Shown here one piece after another: positions 9,992 to 19,794 of a stretch of DNA of 64,000 bases. Both the position numbers and the translations under genes were made by a program. Position 1 is the first letter of the stretch. Every line of letters begins with the position of its first letter. The DNA is taken from positions 5,440,001 through 5,504,000 of the forward strand of contig NC_010505.1 of the NCBI RefSeq assembly GCF_000019725.1, in the 5' to 3' direction. The notes under the pieces are model-generated. The model was not told the DNA's origin, did not search any database, and saw only the letters and a program-made list of their open reading frames with translations. This DNA is from Methylobacterium radiotolerans JCM 2831 (GTDB lineage: Bacteria > Pseudomonadota > Alphaproteobacteria > Rhizobiales > Beijerinckiaceae).

Positions 9992-10326
9992 CGTGGGCAT
10001 CCTCCAGGGATCTCTGAACCGTCTCTCGTGGCGCACCCGAACGCGGTCGCGCGCGCCGGCCGGCGGCGCTTGATATCCGGCGCGGGCGTGCCTTGCCACC
10101 CGCCGGGGATCGGAATCGGTTGCCGGATAGAGCGATCAGTCTGTTCTCGCGCCCGATCTCGCAAGCGTGATCGGGCCGCACCGTTTCTAGGGCACCGTTG
10201 TTCTCCGGCAATGGCCTTCCTGGCACGATCCATGCAAAGGCGGCTGCGGCCGTCTGAGAGGCGGCAAGCCGTTCGCGTTGCCCAGGGTTACCCCGGTCGC
10301 GCATCGATACGGACGAGAGAACCGGA
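9992..10326. promoter_or_regulatory. Divergent glnA/glnII control region
   Basis: 335 bases without a gene. It must hold the promoters of both glutamine synthetase genes. The plus-strand side carries a near-consensus sigma-54 promoter (separate entry). I looked for an NtrC inverted repeat with GCAC half-sites upstream of it and found only direct GCACC words at about 10180-10196. No matching sigma-54 element is clear for glnA on the minus strand. Confidence 0.6.
10221..10236 (+). promoter_or_regulatory. Sigma-54 (-24/-12) promoter of glnII
   Basis: TGGCACG-ATCC-ATGCA: GG at 10222-10223 and GC at 10234-10235 are exactly 10 bases apart, as required for RpoN promoters. It differs from the consensus TGGCACG-N4-TTGCA by one base. 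The ATG of glnII is about 90 bases downstream. GSII genes of rhizobia are NtrC/RpoN-controlled, so nitrogen-limited expression is expected here. Confidence 0.75.
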
Positions 10327-11361
10327 ATGACCAAATATAAGCTCGAGTACATATGGCTCGACGGGTACACGCCGACCCCGAATCTCCGCGGTAAGACGCA
10401 GATCAAGGAATTCGACAGCTTCCCGACCCTCGAGCAGCTCCCGATGTGGGGCTTCGACGGCTCGTCCACCAAGCAGGCCGAGGGCGGCAGCTCCGACTGC
10501 ATGCTGAAGCCCGTGCGCCACTTCCCCGACCCGGCCCGCAAGAACGGCGTGCTGGTGATGTGCGAAGTGATGATGCCGGACGGCGTGACCCCGCACGAGT
10601 CCAACAAGCGCGCCACCATCCTGGACGATGCCGGCGCCTGGTTCGGCTTCGAGCAGGAGTACTTCCTGTACAAGGACGGCCGCCCGCTCGGCTTCCCGGC
10701 CTCCGGCTACCCGGCGCCGCAGGGCCCGTACTACACCGGCGTCGGCTACTCGAACGTCGGCGACGTCGCCCGCAAGATCGTCGAGGAGCACCTCGACCTC
10801 TGCCTCGATGCCGGCATCAACCACGAGGGCATCAACGCCGAGGTGGCCAAGGGCCAGTGGGAATTCCAGATCTTCGGCAAGGGCTCCAAGAAGGCCGCCG
10901 ACGAGATGTGGATGGCCCGCTACCTCCTGCAGCGCCTCTGCGAGAAGTACGGCATCGACGTCGAGTACCACTGCAAGCCGCTCGGCGACACCGACTGGAA
11001 CGGGTCGGGCATGCACTGCAACTTCTCGACCGCGTTCATGCGCGAGCACGGCGGCAAGGCCTATTTCGAGAAGCTCATGGAGGCATTCAAGAACGCCCGC
11101 GAGGAGCACATCGCCGTCTACGGTCCGGACAACCACATGCGCCTGACCGGCAAGCACGAGACCGCCTCGATCCACGAGTTCTCGTACGGCGTGGCCGACC
11201 GCGGCGCCTCGATCCGCGTGCCGCACTCCTTCGTCAACAACGGCTACAAGGGCTACCTGGAAGACCGCCGTCCGAACTCGCAGGGCGACCCCTACCAGAT
11301 CGCCTCGCAGGTGCTGAAGACGATCGCTTCCGTGCCGACCGAGGCCGCCGCAGCCGCGTAA
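10327..11361 (+). CDS. glnII: Glutamine synthetase type II (eukaryote-like GSII)
   Basis: 344 residues. The start LEYIWLDGYTPTPNLRGKT and WGFDGSSTKQAEGGSSDC are diagnostic for the short GSII enzymes found in rhizobia, relatives and eukaryotes. The GFEQEYFL active-site strand, the NGSGMHCNFST nucleotide segment and RGASIRVP are present. Unlike GSI it is not adenylylated; it is usually induced under nitrogen limitation. It lies between glnB and glnA on the opposite strand, and a GstI-like gene faces it downstream. Confidence 0.96.
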   Translation: MTKYKLEYIWLDGYTPTPNLRGKTQIKEFDSFPTLEQLPMWGFDGSSTKQAEGGSSDCMLKPVRHFPDPARKNGVLVMCEVMMPDGVTPHESNKRATILDDAGAWFGFEQEYFLYKDGRPLGFPASGYPAPQGPYYTGVGYSNVGDVARKIVEEHLDLCLDAGINHEGINAEVAKGQWEFQIFGKGSKKAADEMWMARYLLQRLCEKYGIDVEYHCKPLGDTDWNGSGMHCNFSTAFMREHGGKAYFEKLMEAFKNAREEHIAVYGPDNHMRLTGKHETASIHEFSYGVADRGASIRVPHSFVNNGYKGYLEDRRPNSQGDPYQIASQVLKTIASVPTEAAAAA

Positions 11362-11400
11362 GACGCGGGGGGAGGCGCCCAGTCTCCCGACAGAGCTAGC

Positions 11401-11426
11401 GAAGCCGGGCCCTCGGGTCCGGCTTC
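11401..11426 (+). terminator. Terminator of glnII
   Basis: 8-bp stem GAAGCCGG / CCGGCTTC with a 10-base loop, followed by GCCGTTT. It begins 40 bases after the glnII stop. Confidence 0.6.
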
Positions 11427-11652
11427 GCCGTTTCCGGGGCGATGGACTCCCGGGCAAGCGCCCTCATCCCGAGCTGCCTGAGCGCGCCCCAGGCCTCGAA
11501 CGAGGCCTCAGGGGCCGGACTGCTCGGCAGAGTGCTCCTTCGCGGCCCCCTGGCGCGGGCACCTCAGGATGGGGAGCTGGGGCAGGTGGCCCGGTCGAGC
11601 TTGTTCGAGGGTTGCGGGGGAGGGCGGCGCCATCGCGCCCCACGCCTCCGCC

Positions 11653-11832
11653 TCAGGGACGTCGCGGGCGCTCGTCCTCGCGGATGGCGGCTTCGTGGTA
11701 CCAGGCGCCCCCGCCGAAGCTCGGCACGGGCGCGGGTTTCGCGTCCGGAACCACCCGGGCGGTCTCGCGCGCGCGTCGGAACGCGGACAGATCGTAGATC
11801 TTGGCGGTCTCGCGCGGGTCCGTGGCGGCCAT
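11653..11832 (-). CDS. gstI: DUF2735 small protein, GstI-like regulator of GSII
   Basis: 59 residues. The conserved RETAKIYDLSAF block and the C-terminal GGAWYHEAAIREDERPR match my memory of the DUF2735/GstI family. In Rhizobium leguminosarum GstI is a small protein that inhibits GSII translation and is encoded next to glnII. The ATG at 11832 is fixed by a strong AGGAGG 7 bases upstream. Here the gene is convergent with glnII rather than divergent. The name rests on family resemblance and context. Confidence 0.75.
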   Translation of the reverse strand: MAATDPRETAKIYDLSAFRRARETARVVPDAKPAPVPSFGGGAWYHEAAIREDERPRRP

Positions 11833-12016
11833 CGCACTTCCTCCTGCATCGGGTTCAAGCGGCCGATCGGGCCGACCGTTCCCGATGATGTGGGGTGCGG
11901 AAGACTGCGCTCCAGAGTCGGAAGCGCCGATGCCGGACATTCGCGCAGTGCGAAATCTTAGGCAGGTGTCGTGGAATAACGGGTCGCCGGCGGTCCCGGG
12001 ACCGCGCGGGGATCTG

Positions 12017-12474
<458 letters not shown>

Positions 12475-12549
12475 CTTAGGGCGCTTCGCCGGAATCTGGC
12501 GCGGTTTTGGTCAGGTCTGATCGGTGCACGGGCACACTCGGAGGCGGAC

Positions 12550-14052
12550 ATGCGCTTGCTGACGGTCACGGCAATGAGGCGGGTCGATGCGGCGGCAATC
12601 GACGGCGGCGTCTCGGGCCTGACCCTGATGGAGGCGGCCGGGGCCGCCGTGGCCACCCGCGCCCGGGCCCGCCTGCCGGCGGGCGGCCGGGTCGTCGTCC
12701 TGTGCGGGCCGGGCAACAACGGCGGCGACGGCTTCGTGGCCGCGCGCCTGCTGGCCGAAGCCGGCTACGCCGTCGACCTCCTCTGCCTCGGCGCGGTGTC
12801 GGCGCTGACAGGCGACGCCGCGCTGGCGGCCGAGGCCTGGACGGGGCCGGTGCGCGCGGCCGAGGGCGGCGCGCTGCCGTCCTGCGACCTCGTGATCGAC
12901 GCCCTGTTCGGGGCCGGCCTGTCGCGCGACCTCGACGGTGCCGCCCGCGCCCTCGTCGAGACGGTGAACCGCGCCGGGGTGCCGGTGCTCGCGGTCGATG
13001 TGCCGAGCGGGGTCGACGGCGACACCGGCGCGGTGCGCGGCGCCGCCATCCGGGCGGTGGAGACCGTGACCTTCGTGACCTTCAAGCCGGGACACCTGCT
13101 CCAGCCCGGGCGGAGCCTCTGCGGCCAGCTCAGCCTCGCCGATATCGGGACCGGCCCGGCGGCGCTGGAGGCCGGCCTGGCCGCCTGCGCGCCCCTCGAC
13201 CGGAACGGGCCCGCCCTGTGGGGCCGGGACTTCCCGCACCTCACCGGCGCGAGCCACAAGTACACCCGCGGCCACGCCCTGGTCCTGTCCGGGCCCGCCA
13301 CCAAGACCGGCGCCGCCCGGCTCGCCGCCCGCGGTGCCCTGCGGGTCGGCGCCGGGCTCGTCACCGTCGCGTCCCCGGTCGCCGCGCTGGCTGAGAACGC
13401 CGCCCACCTCACGGCGATCATGCTGCGGCCCTGCGAGAGCGCCGACGACCTCGACGACCTGCTCACCGACGAGCGGCTGAACGTGATCCTGGCCGGACCC
13501 GGGCTCGGCACCGGCGAGCCGACCCGGGAGCGCGTTGCCGTGGCGGCGGCGGCCGGGCGCGGCCTCGTCCTCGACGCCGACGCGCTGACGAGCTTCGCCG
13601 GGAAGGCGCCCCTGCTCGCCGCCCATCTCGCCGACGGCGATGCGCGGGCCGTGCTGACACCGCATGCCGGCGAGTTCGCGCGGCTCTTCGACGGGACGGA
13701 CGCGGTGGCGGAGGGGGCCGACAAGGTGGCGCGGGCCCGCGCGGCGGCCGCGCTCACCGGCGCCGTGGTGGTTTTCAAGGGGGCCGATACGGTGATCGCG
13801 GCCCCCGACGGTCGTGCGGCCATCAACGACCACGGCAGCCCCTATCTCGGGACGGCCGGGTCCGGGGACGTCCTCGGGGGCCTGATCGCCGGCCTGCTGG
13901 CGCAGGGCATGGAGCCCTTTGCGGCCGCCGCGGCCGGCGTCTGGCTCCACGGGGATGCCGGCCTGCGCCACGGGCCGGGCCTGATTGCCGAGGACATCCC
14001 CGAGCTGATGCCGGCGGTGCTGCGCGACCTCGTCGCGTTGACCGGCGGCTGA
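12550..14052 (+). CDS. nnr: Bifunctional NAD(P)H-hydrate epimerase / dehydratase
   Basis: 500 residues with both repair activities fused. The N-terminal YjeF_N epimerase domain (about 1-215) has GPGNNGGDGFVAARLL. The C-terminal ADP-dependent dehydratase (about 230-500) has NDHGSPYLGTAGSGDVLGG. It restores damaged NADH and NADPH hydrates. The ATG at 12550 has GGAGGCGG just upstream, so the longer in-frame reading is rejected. The gene is often next to glnB in alphaproteobacteria; here it is divergent. Confidence 0.92.
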   Translation: MRLLTVTAMRRVDAAAIDGGVSGLTLMEAAGAAVATRARARLPAGGRVVVLCGPGNNGGDGFVAARLLAEAGYAVDLLCLGAVSALTGDAALAAEAWTGPVRAAEGGALPSCDLVIDALFGAGLSRDLDGAARALVETVNRAGVPVLAVDVPSGVDGDTGAVRGAAIRAVETVTFVTFKPGHLLQPGRSLCGQLSLADIGTGPAALEAGLAACAPLDRNGPALWGRDFPHLTGASHKYTRGHALVLSGPATKTGAARLAARGALRVGAGLVTVASPVAALAENAAHLTAIMLRPCESADDLDDLLTDERLNVILAGPGLGTGEPTRERVAVAAAAGRGLVLDADALTSFAGKAPLLAAHLADGDARAVLTPHAGEFARLFDGTDAVAEGADKVARARAAAALTGAVVVFKGADTVIAAPDGRAAINDHGSPYLGTAGSGDVLGGLIAGLLAQGMEPFAAAAAGVWLHGDAGLRHGPGLIAEDIPELMPAVLRDLVALTGG

Positions 14053-14056
14053 CCGC

Positions 14057-15553
14057 TCAGGTGACCTCGAACATCGTCCAGAGGCCGGTGTCGAACCGCT
14101 CCAGCACCGTGGCGCTGATCAGCCAGCGCCCTGGATTGTCCGCCAGGAACCCGATCCGGGCTGTGCGGCCCTCCAGCAGCTGAAAGGTGTCGAGCCAGTA
14201 GGGCTCCCAGCCGTCGTCCAGGGGATGGAGCAGGCGGAAGCAGTGGCCGTGCAGGTGCAGGGCCTGCGGGAAGGCGGTCTCGTTGCGCAGGGCCAGCACC
14301 ACCACTTGGCCGCGCTTCACCGAGAAGATCGGCGCGGTGCCGGCGGCGCCGCTCGCGCCGTTCACCGACCAGATCTTCTGCGGGTCGCCCGTGTAGACGG
14401 GGTCGGGCGCGGGGCCGTCCTTGGCCCCGTCCTTACCCTTCGGCACGAAGGCGCCGCCGGTGATCACCACGTCGCGGCGCAGGGCGTTCTGGAGCTTGAT
14501 CTCGGCCGGCAGGCGCTTGTTCTCGCCGATCGGCCCGATCGGGGGCCGCTTCTCGGTGATCCGGGCACCCTTGGTGACGACGCTCGCCAGGACCAGGCCC
14601 TTGCCGATCAGCGCGTGGATCTCGCAGCGGGCGCCTTCCTCCTCCGGCAGGTCGACGAGCAGGTCGTAGCGGGTGCCGGGCGGGAAGGGGAGGGTGGCCC
14701 GCAGGGGCTCGAACGTGTCGGTGGGCTGGCCGTCGACCGCCGCCACGTAGACCTTCACGCCCTCGAACTTGATGCGCGTCGCCCGGGCGTTGCAGGCATT
14801 GCCGAGGCGCAGGCGGATACGGGACCCCGGCCGGGCCTCGAAGGCGCCCGGCACCGGCTTGCCGTTGACGGTCACGAGGTTGCCGAGGCGGCCGTGCGCG
14901 GCGGCGAGCGCCGTCTGCCCGAACGGCATCAGGGTGCCGTCGTCCTGGAGCCGCCAGTCCTGCAGCACGACGCTGACGTCGGCGTCGACCGCGGGCGGGT
15001 TCGTCTCCTCGACGACCAGCATGCCCGCGAGCCCGCGGCCCGACGGCTCGCTCGCCCCGCCGACGACCAGGGGCCGGATCAGGTAGGAGCCGGCATCCGG
15101 CGGCGTGAAAGTGTAGAGGAAGTCGCCGCCCGGCGGGATCGGCGCCTGGGTCACCCCGCCGACGCCGTCCATGGCGTTGACGTTGCGCACCCCGTGCCAG
15201 TGCAGCGACAGCGCCCTGTCGGTCCGGTTCTCCACCTTGAGGCGTACCGCCTGCCCGAGCTTCACGCGGATGACGGGCGGCAGGGCCTTGCCGTCGAAGC
15301 ACCAGACCGGCGTCTCTGGCGCCGGTTCCGGCCTGAACCGCGTCCTGCCGGGCGCCGCCGGCAGGGCCGCCGGCGCCGCCGCGGGCTCCGGCTGCGCGGA
15401 GGACGGCGCCGGCGCCCCTGGCGCGGCGGCCGGCGCCTGGGCCCGCACGGCCTCCGGCGCGAGCCCGAAGGCCGCCGCGGCGGCGAGCAGGGTCCGGCGC
15501 GACGGCGTGCCGGCACGCGAATCGGTCGGCGGCACGGTGCGGGATGGCGGCAT
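14057..15553 (-). CDS. Multicopper-oxidase-fold exported protein with missing copper ligands
   Basis: 498 residues. A twin-arginine signal (SRRTLLAAAAAFG, Arg19-Arg20) and an Ala/Pro-rich linker precede three cupredoxin domains. The first ligand pair HWHG (118-120) and the third-domain HLHGH (433-437) are kept. The second motif, normally W-Y-H-x-H, reads SYLIRPL (Arg160, Leu162). The last motif, normally HCHIxxHxxxGM, reads SATVLERFDTGL (480-491). The type-1 Cys and at least five His ligands are therefore absent. It cannot be a normal laccase-type oxidase; a structural or binding role is possible. Confidence 0.85.
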   Translation of the reverse strand: MPPSRTVPPTDSRAGTPSRRTLLAAAAAFGLAPEAVRAQAPAAAPGAPAPSSAQPEPAAAPAALPAAPGRTRFRPEPAPETPVWCFDGKALPPVIRVKLGQAVRLKVENRTDRALSLHWHGVRNVNAMDGVGGVTQAPIPPGGDFLYTFTPPDAGSYLIRPLVVGGASEPSGRGLAGMLVVEETNPPAVDADVSVVLQDWRLQDDGTLMPFGQTALAAAHGRLGNLVTVNGKPVPGAFEARPGSRIRLRLGNACNARATRIKFEGVKVYVAAVDGQPTDTFEPLRATLPFPPGTRYDLLVDLPEEEGARCEIHALIGKGLVLASVVTKGARITEKRPPIGPIGENKRLPAEIKLQNALRRDVVITGGAFVPKGKDGAKDGPAPDPVYTGDPQKIWSVNGASGAAGTAPIFSVKRGQVVVLALRNETAFPQALHLHGHCFRLLHPLDDGWEPYWLDTFQLLEGRTARIGFLADNPGRWLISATVLERFDTGLWTMFEVT

Positions 15554-15701
15554 GGGATCTCGGCTGCGGCTCGCGGTGGGCCCGCTCCTTAGCGGCGCGC
15601 GGGCTGCCGCGCCACAGGGGCAAGTTTTTTGCTGCGGGCCCGCCGGCCCATGCTATAGGGCGCGCTTCCGGCGGCCGGCGATGCGCCGGATGTCGGCGCG
15701 C

Positions 15702-15786
15702 GCGGGCGTGGCGGAACTGGTAGACGCGCTGGATTTAGGTTCCAGTGTCGCAAGACGTGGGGGTTCGAGCCCCTCCGCCCGCACCA
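15702..15786 (+). tRNA. tRNA-Leu (anticodon UAG)
   Basis: 85 bases including encoded CCA. The acceptor GCGGGCG pairs with CGCCCGC; the D-arm GGCGGAACTGGTAGACGC, a long variable arm typical of Leu, and GGTTCGAGC are all present. The anticodon stem CTGGA/TCCAG holds the loop TTTAGGT, giving UAG at 15736-15738. Confidence 0.97.
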
Positions 15787-15917
15787 GGACCTCTGCTGAG
15801 GTTGCGGTCCCCTCGGGACCCTCCGCCCCGTACCCGACATCTCGGCATCCCGGTCCGCGCGAGCACGACGCCGGCCCGGCCGGCGACCCCAGGTTTCTTT
15901 GAAGAGCGACGACGACG

Positions 15918-17339
15918 ATGCAGGTGACCGAGATCAACGCCCAGGGGCTGAAGCGCGAGTTTCAGGTTCTGCTGGCCGCCCAGGAACTCGAGGAGCGCCT
16001 GACCAACGAGCTGTCCGGCATGAAGGACAAGGTGCAGCTCAAGGGCTTCCGTCCCGGTAAGGTGCCGGTCGCGCACCTGCGCAAGGTCTACGGCCGCTCC
16101 GTGATGGCCGAGGTGGTGCAGAACGCCGTCAACGAGGCGAACCGCCAGATCGTCACCGATAACGGCCTCAAGCTCGCCCTGGAGCCGCAGGTCGAGTTCC
16201 CGACCGACCAGGCCGAGGTCGAGAAGGCGCTGGACGCCAAGGGCGACCTCGCCTTCAAGGTCGCCCTCGAGGTGATGCCGAGCTTCGAGCTCGCCGACCT
16301 CTCCGACGTCAGCCTGACCAAGCTCGTCGCCAAGCCGTCGGACGCGGAGGTCGACGAGGCCCTCGACCGCATGGCCGGCCAGAGCCGCCCGTTCACCGAG
16401 CGCGAAGAGGGCGCCGAGGCCCAGAGCGGCGACCGCGTCACGATCGACTTCGTCGGCCGCATCGACGGCGAGGAGTTCCAGGGCGGCAAGGGCGAGGGCA
16501 TCGACCTCGAGCTGGGCTCCGGCTCGTTCATCCCGGGCTTCGAGGATCAGCTCGTCGGCGCCAAGGTCGGCGACAAGCGCCTCGTGAAGGTCACCTTCCC
16601 CGAGTCGTACGGGGCCGAGCACCTCGCCGGCAAGGACGCCGAGTTCGACGTGACCGTCACGAAGATCCAGGCGGCGGGCGAAGCCAAGATCGACGACGAG
16701 TTCGCCAAGTCGATGGGCATGGAGTCGCTGGAGAAGCTCCGCGAGGCCGTGTCCGAGGCGATCGGCCGGGACTTCGAGGCCGCCTCGCGCCGCCGGCTCA
16801 AGAAGGAGCTCCTCGACGCGCTGGACGGCAAGTACGCCTTCGAGCTGCCCCCGTCGCTGGTGGCGCAGGAATTCGCCGCGGTGTGGGCGCAGGTCGAGCA
16901 GGACCTCAAGACCCGCGGCAAGACCTTCGAGGACGAGGACACCACCGAGGAGAAGGCCCAGGCCGAGTACCGGAAGATCGCGGAACGGCGCGTCCGTCTC
17001 GGTCTCGTGCTTGCGCAGGTCGGCGAGAGCGCCGATATCAAGGTCTCGGACGAGGAGGTGAACCAGGCCCTCATCGCCCGGGTCCGGCAGTTCCCGGGCC
17101 AGGAGCAGCAGGTCTGGGACTTCTACCGGAAGAATGCGCAGGCGCTCGCGGAACTCCGCGCGCCCCTGTTCGAGGAGAAGGTCGTCGACCACGTCCTCGG
17201 GCAGGTCAAGCTCGTCGAGGAGCCCGTCTCGAAAGAGGCGCTTTTCGCCGACGAAGATGGCGACGACACGACCGGCGGGAAGCCGGCAGACAAGGCCGAG
17301 GCCAAGGACGAGTCCAAGACCGAAGCCAAGGCCGACTGA
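15918..17339 (+). CDS. tig: Trigger factor, ribosome-associated chaperone and prolyl isomerase
   Basis: 473 residues. The N-terminal ribosome-binding domain has the signature GFRPGKVP (about 44-51). The FKBP-type PPIase domain (about 165-250) reads [18 protein letters not shown] helical C-terminal chaperone domain ends in an acidic, lysine-rich tail. It binds nascent chains at the exit tunnel. It heads the conserved tig-clpP-clpX-lon order. Confidence 0.96.
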   Translation: MQVTEINAQGLKREFQVLLAAQELEERLTNELSGMKDKVQLKGFRPGKVPVAHLRKVYGRSVMAEVVQNAVNEANRQIVTDNGLKLALEPQVEFPTDQAEVEKALDAKGDLAFKVALEVMPSFELADLSDVSLTKLVAKPSDAEVDEALDRMAGQSRPFTEREEGAEAQSGDRVTIDFVGRIDGEEFQGGKGEGIDLELGSGSFIPGFEDQLVGAKVGDKRLVKVTFPESYGAEHLAGKDAEFDVTVTKIQAAGEAKIDDEFAKSMGMESLEKLREAVSEAIGRDFEAASRRRLKKELLDALDGKYAFELPPSLVAQEFAAVWAQVEQDLKTRGKTFEDEDTTEEKAQAEYRKIAERRVRLGLVLAQVGESADIKVSDEEVNQALIARVRQFPGQEQQVWDFYRKNAQALAELRAPLFEEKVVDHVLGQVKLVEEPVSKEALFADEDGDDTTGGKPADKAEAKDESKTEAKAD

Positions 17340-17409
17340 GTCCCGCTCTGTCCCAGGACGGCGGGCAAGGGTTAGGCGATGGTTAAGCATCGCCGGTGTT
17401 CGCTGACAT

Positions 17410-17457
17410 GCCCGGGGCTGCCCTGATTCGCGGCAGCCCCGGGCCTCACTCCGGGGC
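17410..17457 (+). promoter_or_regulatory. clpP leader with two mutually exclusive hairpins
   Basis: Hairpin A is a perfect 13-bp stem (17410-17422 with 17432-17444, 9-base loop). Its 3' arm contains GCCCCGG (17436-17442), which can instead pair with CCGGGGC (17451-17457) to form hairpin B. Hairpin B ends right at the AGGA ribosome site of clpP (ATG at 17466). Formation of A would free the ribosome site and B would crowd it. The pairings are seen in sequence; a regulatory role is inference. Confidence 0.5.
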
Positions 17458-17465
17458 AGGACGAG

Positions 17466-18092
17466 ATGAGAGATCCGATCGACGTCTACAACAACGCGCT
17501 CGTGCCGATGGTCGTCGAGCAGTCGAGCCGCGGCGAGCGCGCCTTCGACATCTACTCCCGCCTGCTCCGCGAGCGCATCATCTTCCTCACCGGCCCCGTG
17601 GAGGATTACGGCGCGTCGCTGATCGTGGCGCAGCTGCTGTTCCTCGAGGCGGAGAACCCGAAGAAGGAGATCTCCTTCTACATCAACTCCCCCGGCGGCG
17701 TGGTCACCTCCGGCCTGTCGATCTACGACACGATGCAGTTCATCCGCTGCCCGGTGACGACCCTCTGCGTCGGCCAGGCCGCCTCGATGGGCTCCCTGCT
17801 GCTCACAGCCGGCGAGCCGGGCCACCGCTTCGCCCTGCCGAACGCCCGGATCATGGTCCACCAGCCGTCCGGCGGCTTCCAGGGCCAGGCGACCGACATC
17901 CTGATCCACGCCCGCGAGATCGAGGCGCTGAAGCGGCGCCTGAACGAGATCTACGTGAAGCACACCGGGCGCGACTACGACACGATCCACACGGCGCTGG
18001 AGCGCGACAACTTCATGACCGCCGACGCGGCCAAGGAGTTCGGGCTCATCGACGAGGTGATCGAGAAGCGTCCCGAGCCGGCGGCCGCCTGA
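17466..18092 (+). CDS. clpP: ATP-dependent Clp protease proteolytic subunit
   Basis: 208 residues. The catalytic triad is Ser107 ([10 protein letters not shown]), His132 (MVHQPSGG) and Asp181 (LERDNFM), with the same spacing as E. coli ClpP. It forms the tetradecameric protease chamber used with ClpX or ClpA in the cytoplasm. It lies between tig and clpX on the same strand. Confidence 0.98.
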   Translation: MRDPIDVYNNALVPMVVEQSSRGERAFDIYSRLLRERIIFLTGPVEDYGASLIVAQLLFLEAENPKKEISFYINSPGGVVTSGLSIYDTMQFIRCPVTTLCVGQAASMGSLLLTAGEPGHRFALPNARIMVHQPSGGFQGQATDILIHAREIEALKRRLNEIYVKHTGRDYDTIHTALERDNFMTADAAKEFGLIDEVIEKRPEPAAA

Positions 18093-18276
18093 CCGCCCCG
18101 CGTCGCCTGACCGCCGCGGCGCGGCCTTGATCCCGCCGCGGCAGCGTGTTTGCATCGAGGTTCGGGCCCTTCGGTCAAAGGCGCGCAGCACACTGTTTCT
18201 TTAAACGGGCCCCCTACATTCATGCGATGCGCGTCCGCCCCTTGCCGGCTGCGGACGCGAGGAATCGGAGACCGAT

Positions 18277-19548
18277 ATGAGCAAGACTGGCGGCAACGAC
18301 TCGAAGAGCACGCTGTATTGCTCGTTCTGCGGCAAGAGCCAGCACGAGGTCCGCAAGCTGATCGCCGGCCCCACGGTGTTCATCTGCGACGAGTGCGTCG
18401 AGCTGTGCATGGACATCATCCGCGAGGAGTCGAAATCCTCGCTGGTGAAGAGCCGCGACGGCGTGCCGACCCCCAAGGAGATCCGCCGCGTCCTCGACGA
18501 CTACGTCATCGGCCAGGACTTCGCCAAGAAGGTCCTCTCGGTCGCGGTGCACAACCACTACAAGCGGCTCGCCCACGCGACGAAGCACAACGACGTCGAG
18601 CTGGCCAAGTCCAACATCATGCTGATCGGGCCGACCGGCTCGGGCAAGACCCTGCTCGCGCAGACGCTCGCCCGCATCCTGGACGTGCCGTTCACCATGG
18701 CGGACGCCACGACGCTGACCGAGGCCGGCTACGTCGGTGAGGACGTCGAGAACATCATCCTCAAGCTGCTCCAGGCCTCGGACTACAACGTCGAGCGGGC
18801 GCAGCGCGGCATCGTCTACATCGACGAGATCGACAAGATCTCCCGCAAGTCCGACAACCCGTCGATCACCCGCGACGTGTCGGGCGAGGGCGTGCAGCAG
18901 GCGCTCCTGAAGATCATGGAGGGTACGGTCGCCTCCGTCCCGCCCCAGGGCGGACGGAAGCACCCGCAGCAGGAATTCCTGCAGGTCGACACGACCAACA
19001 TCCTGTTCATCTGCGGCGGCGCCTTCGCGGGGCTGGAGCGGATCATCTCCCAGCGCGGCAAGGGTACCTCGATCGGCTTCGGCGCGACCGTCCAGGCCCC
19101 GGACGACCGCCGCACCGGCGAGATCTTCCGCTCGGTCGAGCCGGAGGACCTGCTGAAGTTCGGCCTCATCCCCGAGTTCGTCGGCCGCCTGCCGGTCCTG
19201 GCGACGCTGGAGGACCTCGACGAGGCCGCGCTGAAGAAGATCCTGCAGGAGCCGAAGAACGCCCTGGTGAAGCAGTACCAGCGGCTGTTCGAGATGGAGA
19301 ACGTCGACCTGACCTTCCAGGACGAGGCCCTGTCGCTCGTCGCCCGCAAGGCGATCGAGCGGAAGACCGGCGCCCGCGGCCTGCGCTCCATCCTGGAGAC
19401 GATCCTGCTGGACACGATGTACGACCTGCCGGGCCTCGAGTCCGTGGAGCAGGTGGTCATCGGCCCGGAGGTGGTCGAGGGCAAGTCGCGCCCCCTCTAC
19501 ATCCACGGCGACCGCAACAAGGACGCGCCCGCCAGCGTCAGCGCGTAG
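18277..19548 (+). CDS. clpX: ClpX unfoldase ATPase subunit
   Basis: 423 residues. The N-terminal zinc-binding domain has Cys15, Cys18, Cys37 and Cys40. The AAA+ module has Walker A GPTGSGKT (118-125) and Walker [10 protein letters not shown]; the RGLRSILE sensor-2 segment is near the end. It unfolds tagged proteins and feeds them to ClpP. In Caulobacter relatives ClpXP controls cell-cycle regulators. A 184-base gap from clpP suggests it may also have its own promoter. Confidence 0.98.
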   Translation: MSKTGGNDSKSTLYCSFCGKSQHEVRKLIAGPTVFICDECVELCMDIIREESKSSLVKSRDGVPTPKEIRRVLDDYVIGQDFAKKVLSVAVHNHYKRLAHATKHNDVELAKSNIMLIGPTGSGKTLLAQTLARILDVPFTMADATTLTEAGYVGEDVENIILKLLQASDYNVERAQRGIVYIDEIDKISRKSDNPSITRDVSGEGVQQALLKIMEGTVASVPPQGGRKHPQQEFLQVDTTNILFICGGAFAGLERIISQRGKGTSIGFGATVQAPDDRRTGEIFRSVEPEDLLKFGLIPEFVGRLPVLATLEDLDEAALKKILQEPKNALVKQYQRLFEMENVDLTFQDEALSLVARKAIERKTGARGLRSILETILLDTMYDLPGLESVEQVVIGPEVVEGKSRPLYIHGDRNKDAPASVSA

Positions 19549-19570
19549 GCGCTCGGTAGGGTTGCATGAG

Positions 19571-19592
19571 GCGCCCGGCTCTGGCCGGGCGC
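19571..19592 (+). terminator. Hairpin after clpX
   Basis: Perfect 9-bp stem GCGCCCGGC / GCCGGGCGC with a 4-base loop, 22 bases after the clpX stop, without a T-run. Confidence 0.5.
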
Positions 19593-19794
19593 GCTGCGGA
19601 GGCCGCCTTGAAAACGCTCCCCCCCGCAGCCACCTCAGGCTCAGCGCGGTGGCCGCACGCTCCTTCGAGGTCCGGTCCGCGTCGCCAGCCGCAAAGTTAG
19701 CGAAATCCGACCCTCGCGGCCCGGTCGGCACCTGGCTGTAGGCGCGCTCCGTGCATGGGGGCGCCGAACCGGGCGTCCCTGAGAGGAAGTCAGC

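Noticed and set aside
10096..10115. Minus-strand sigma-54 promoter for glnA near GGCACGCCCG
   Set aside because: GG-N10 is followed by CC rather than GC, so the -12 element fails.
19607..19640. Heat-shock (sigma-32) promoter before lon, from CTTGAAAA
   Set aside because: The C-rich tract follows after only 4-5 bases and there is no CCCCAT-like -10 at the required distance.
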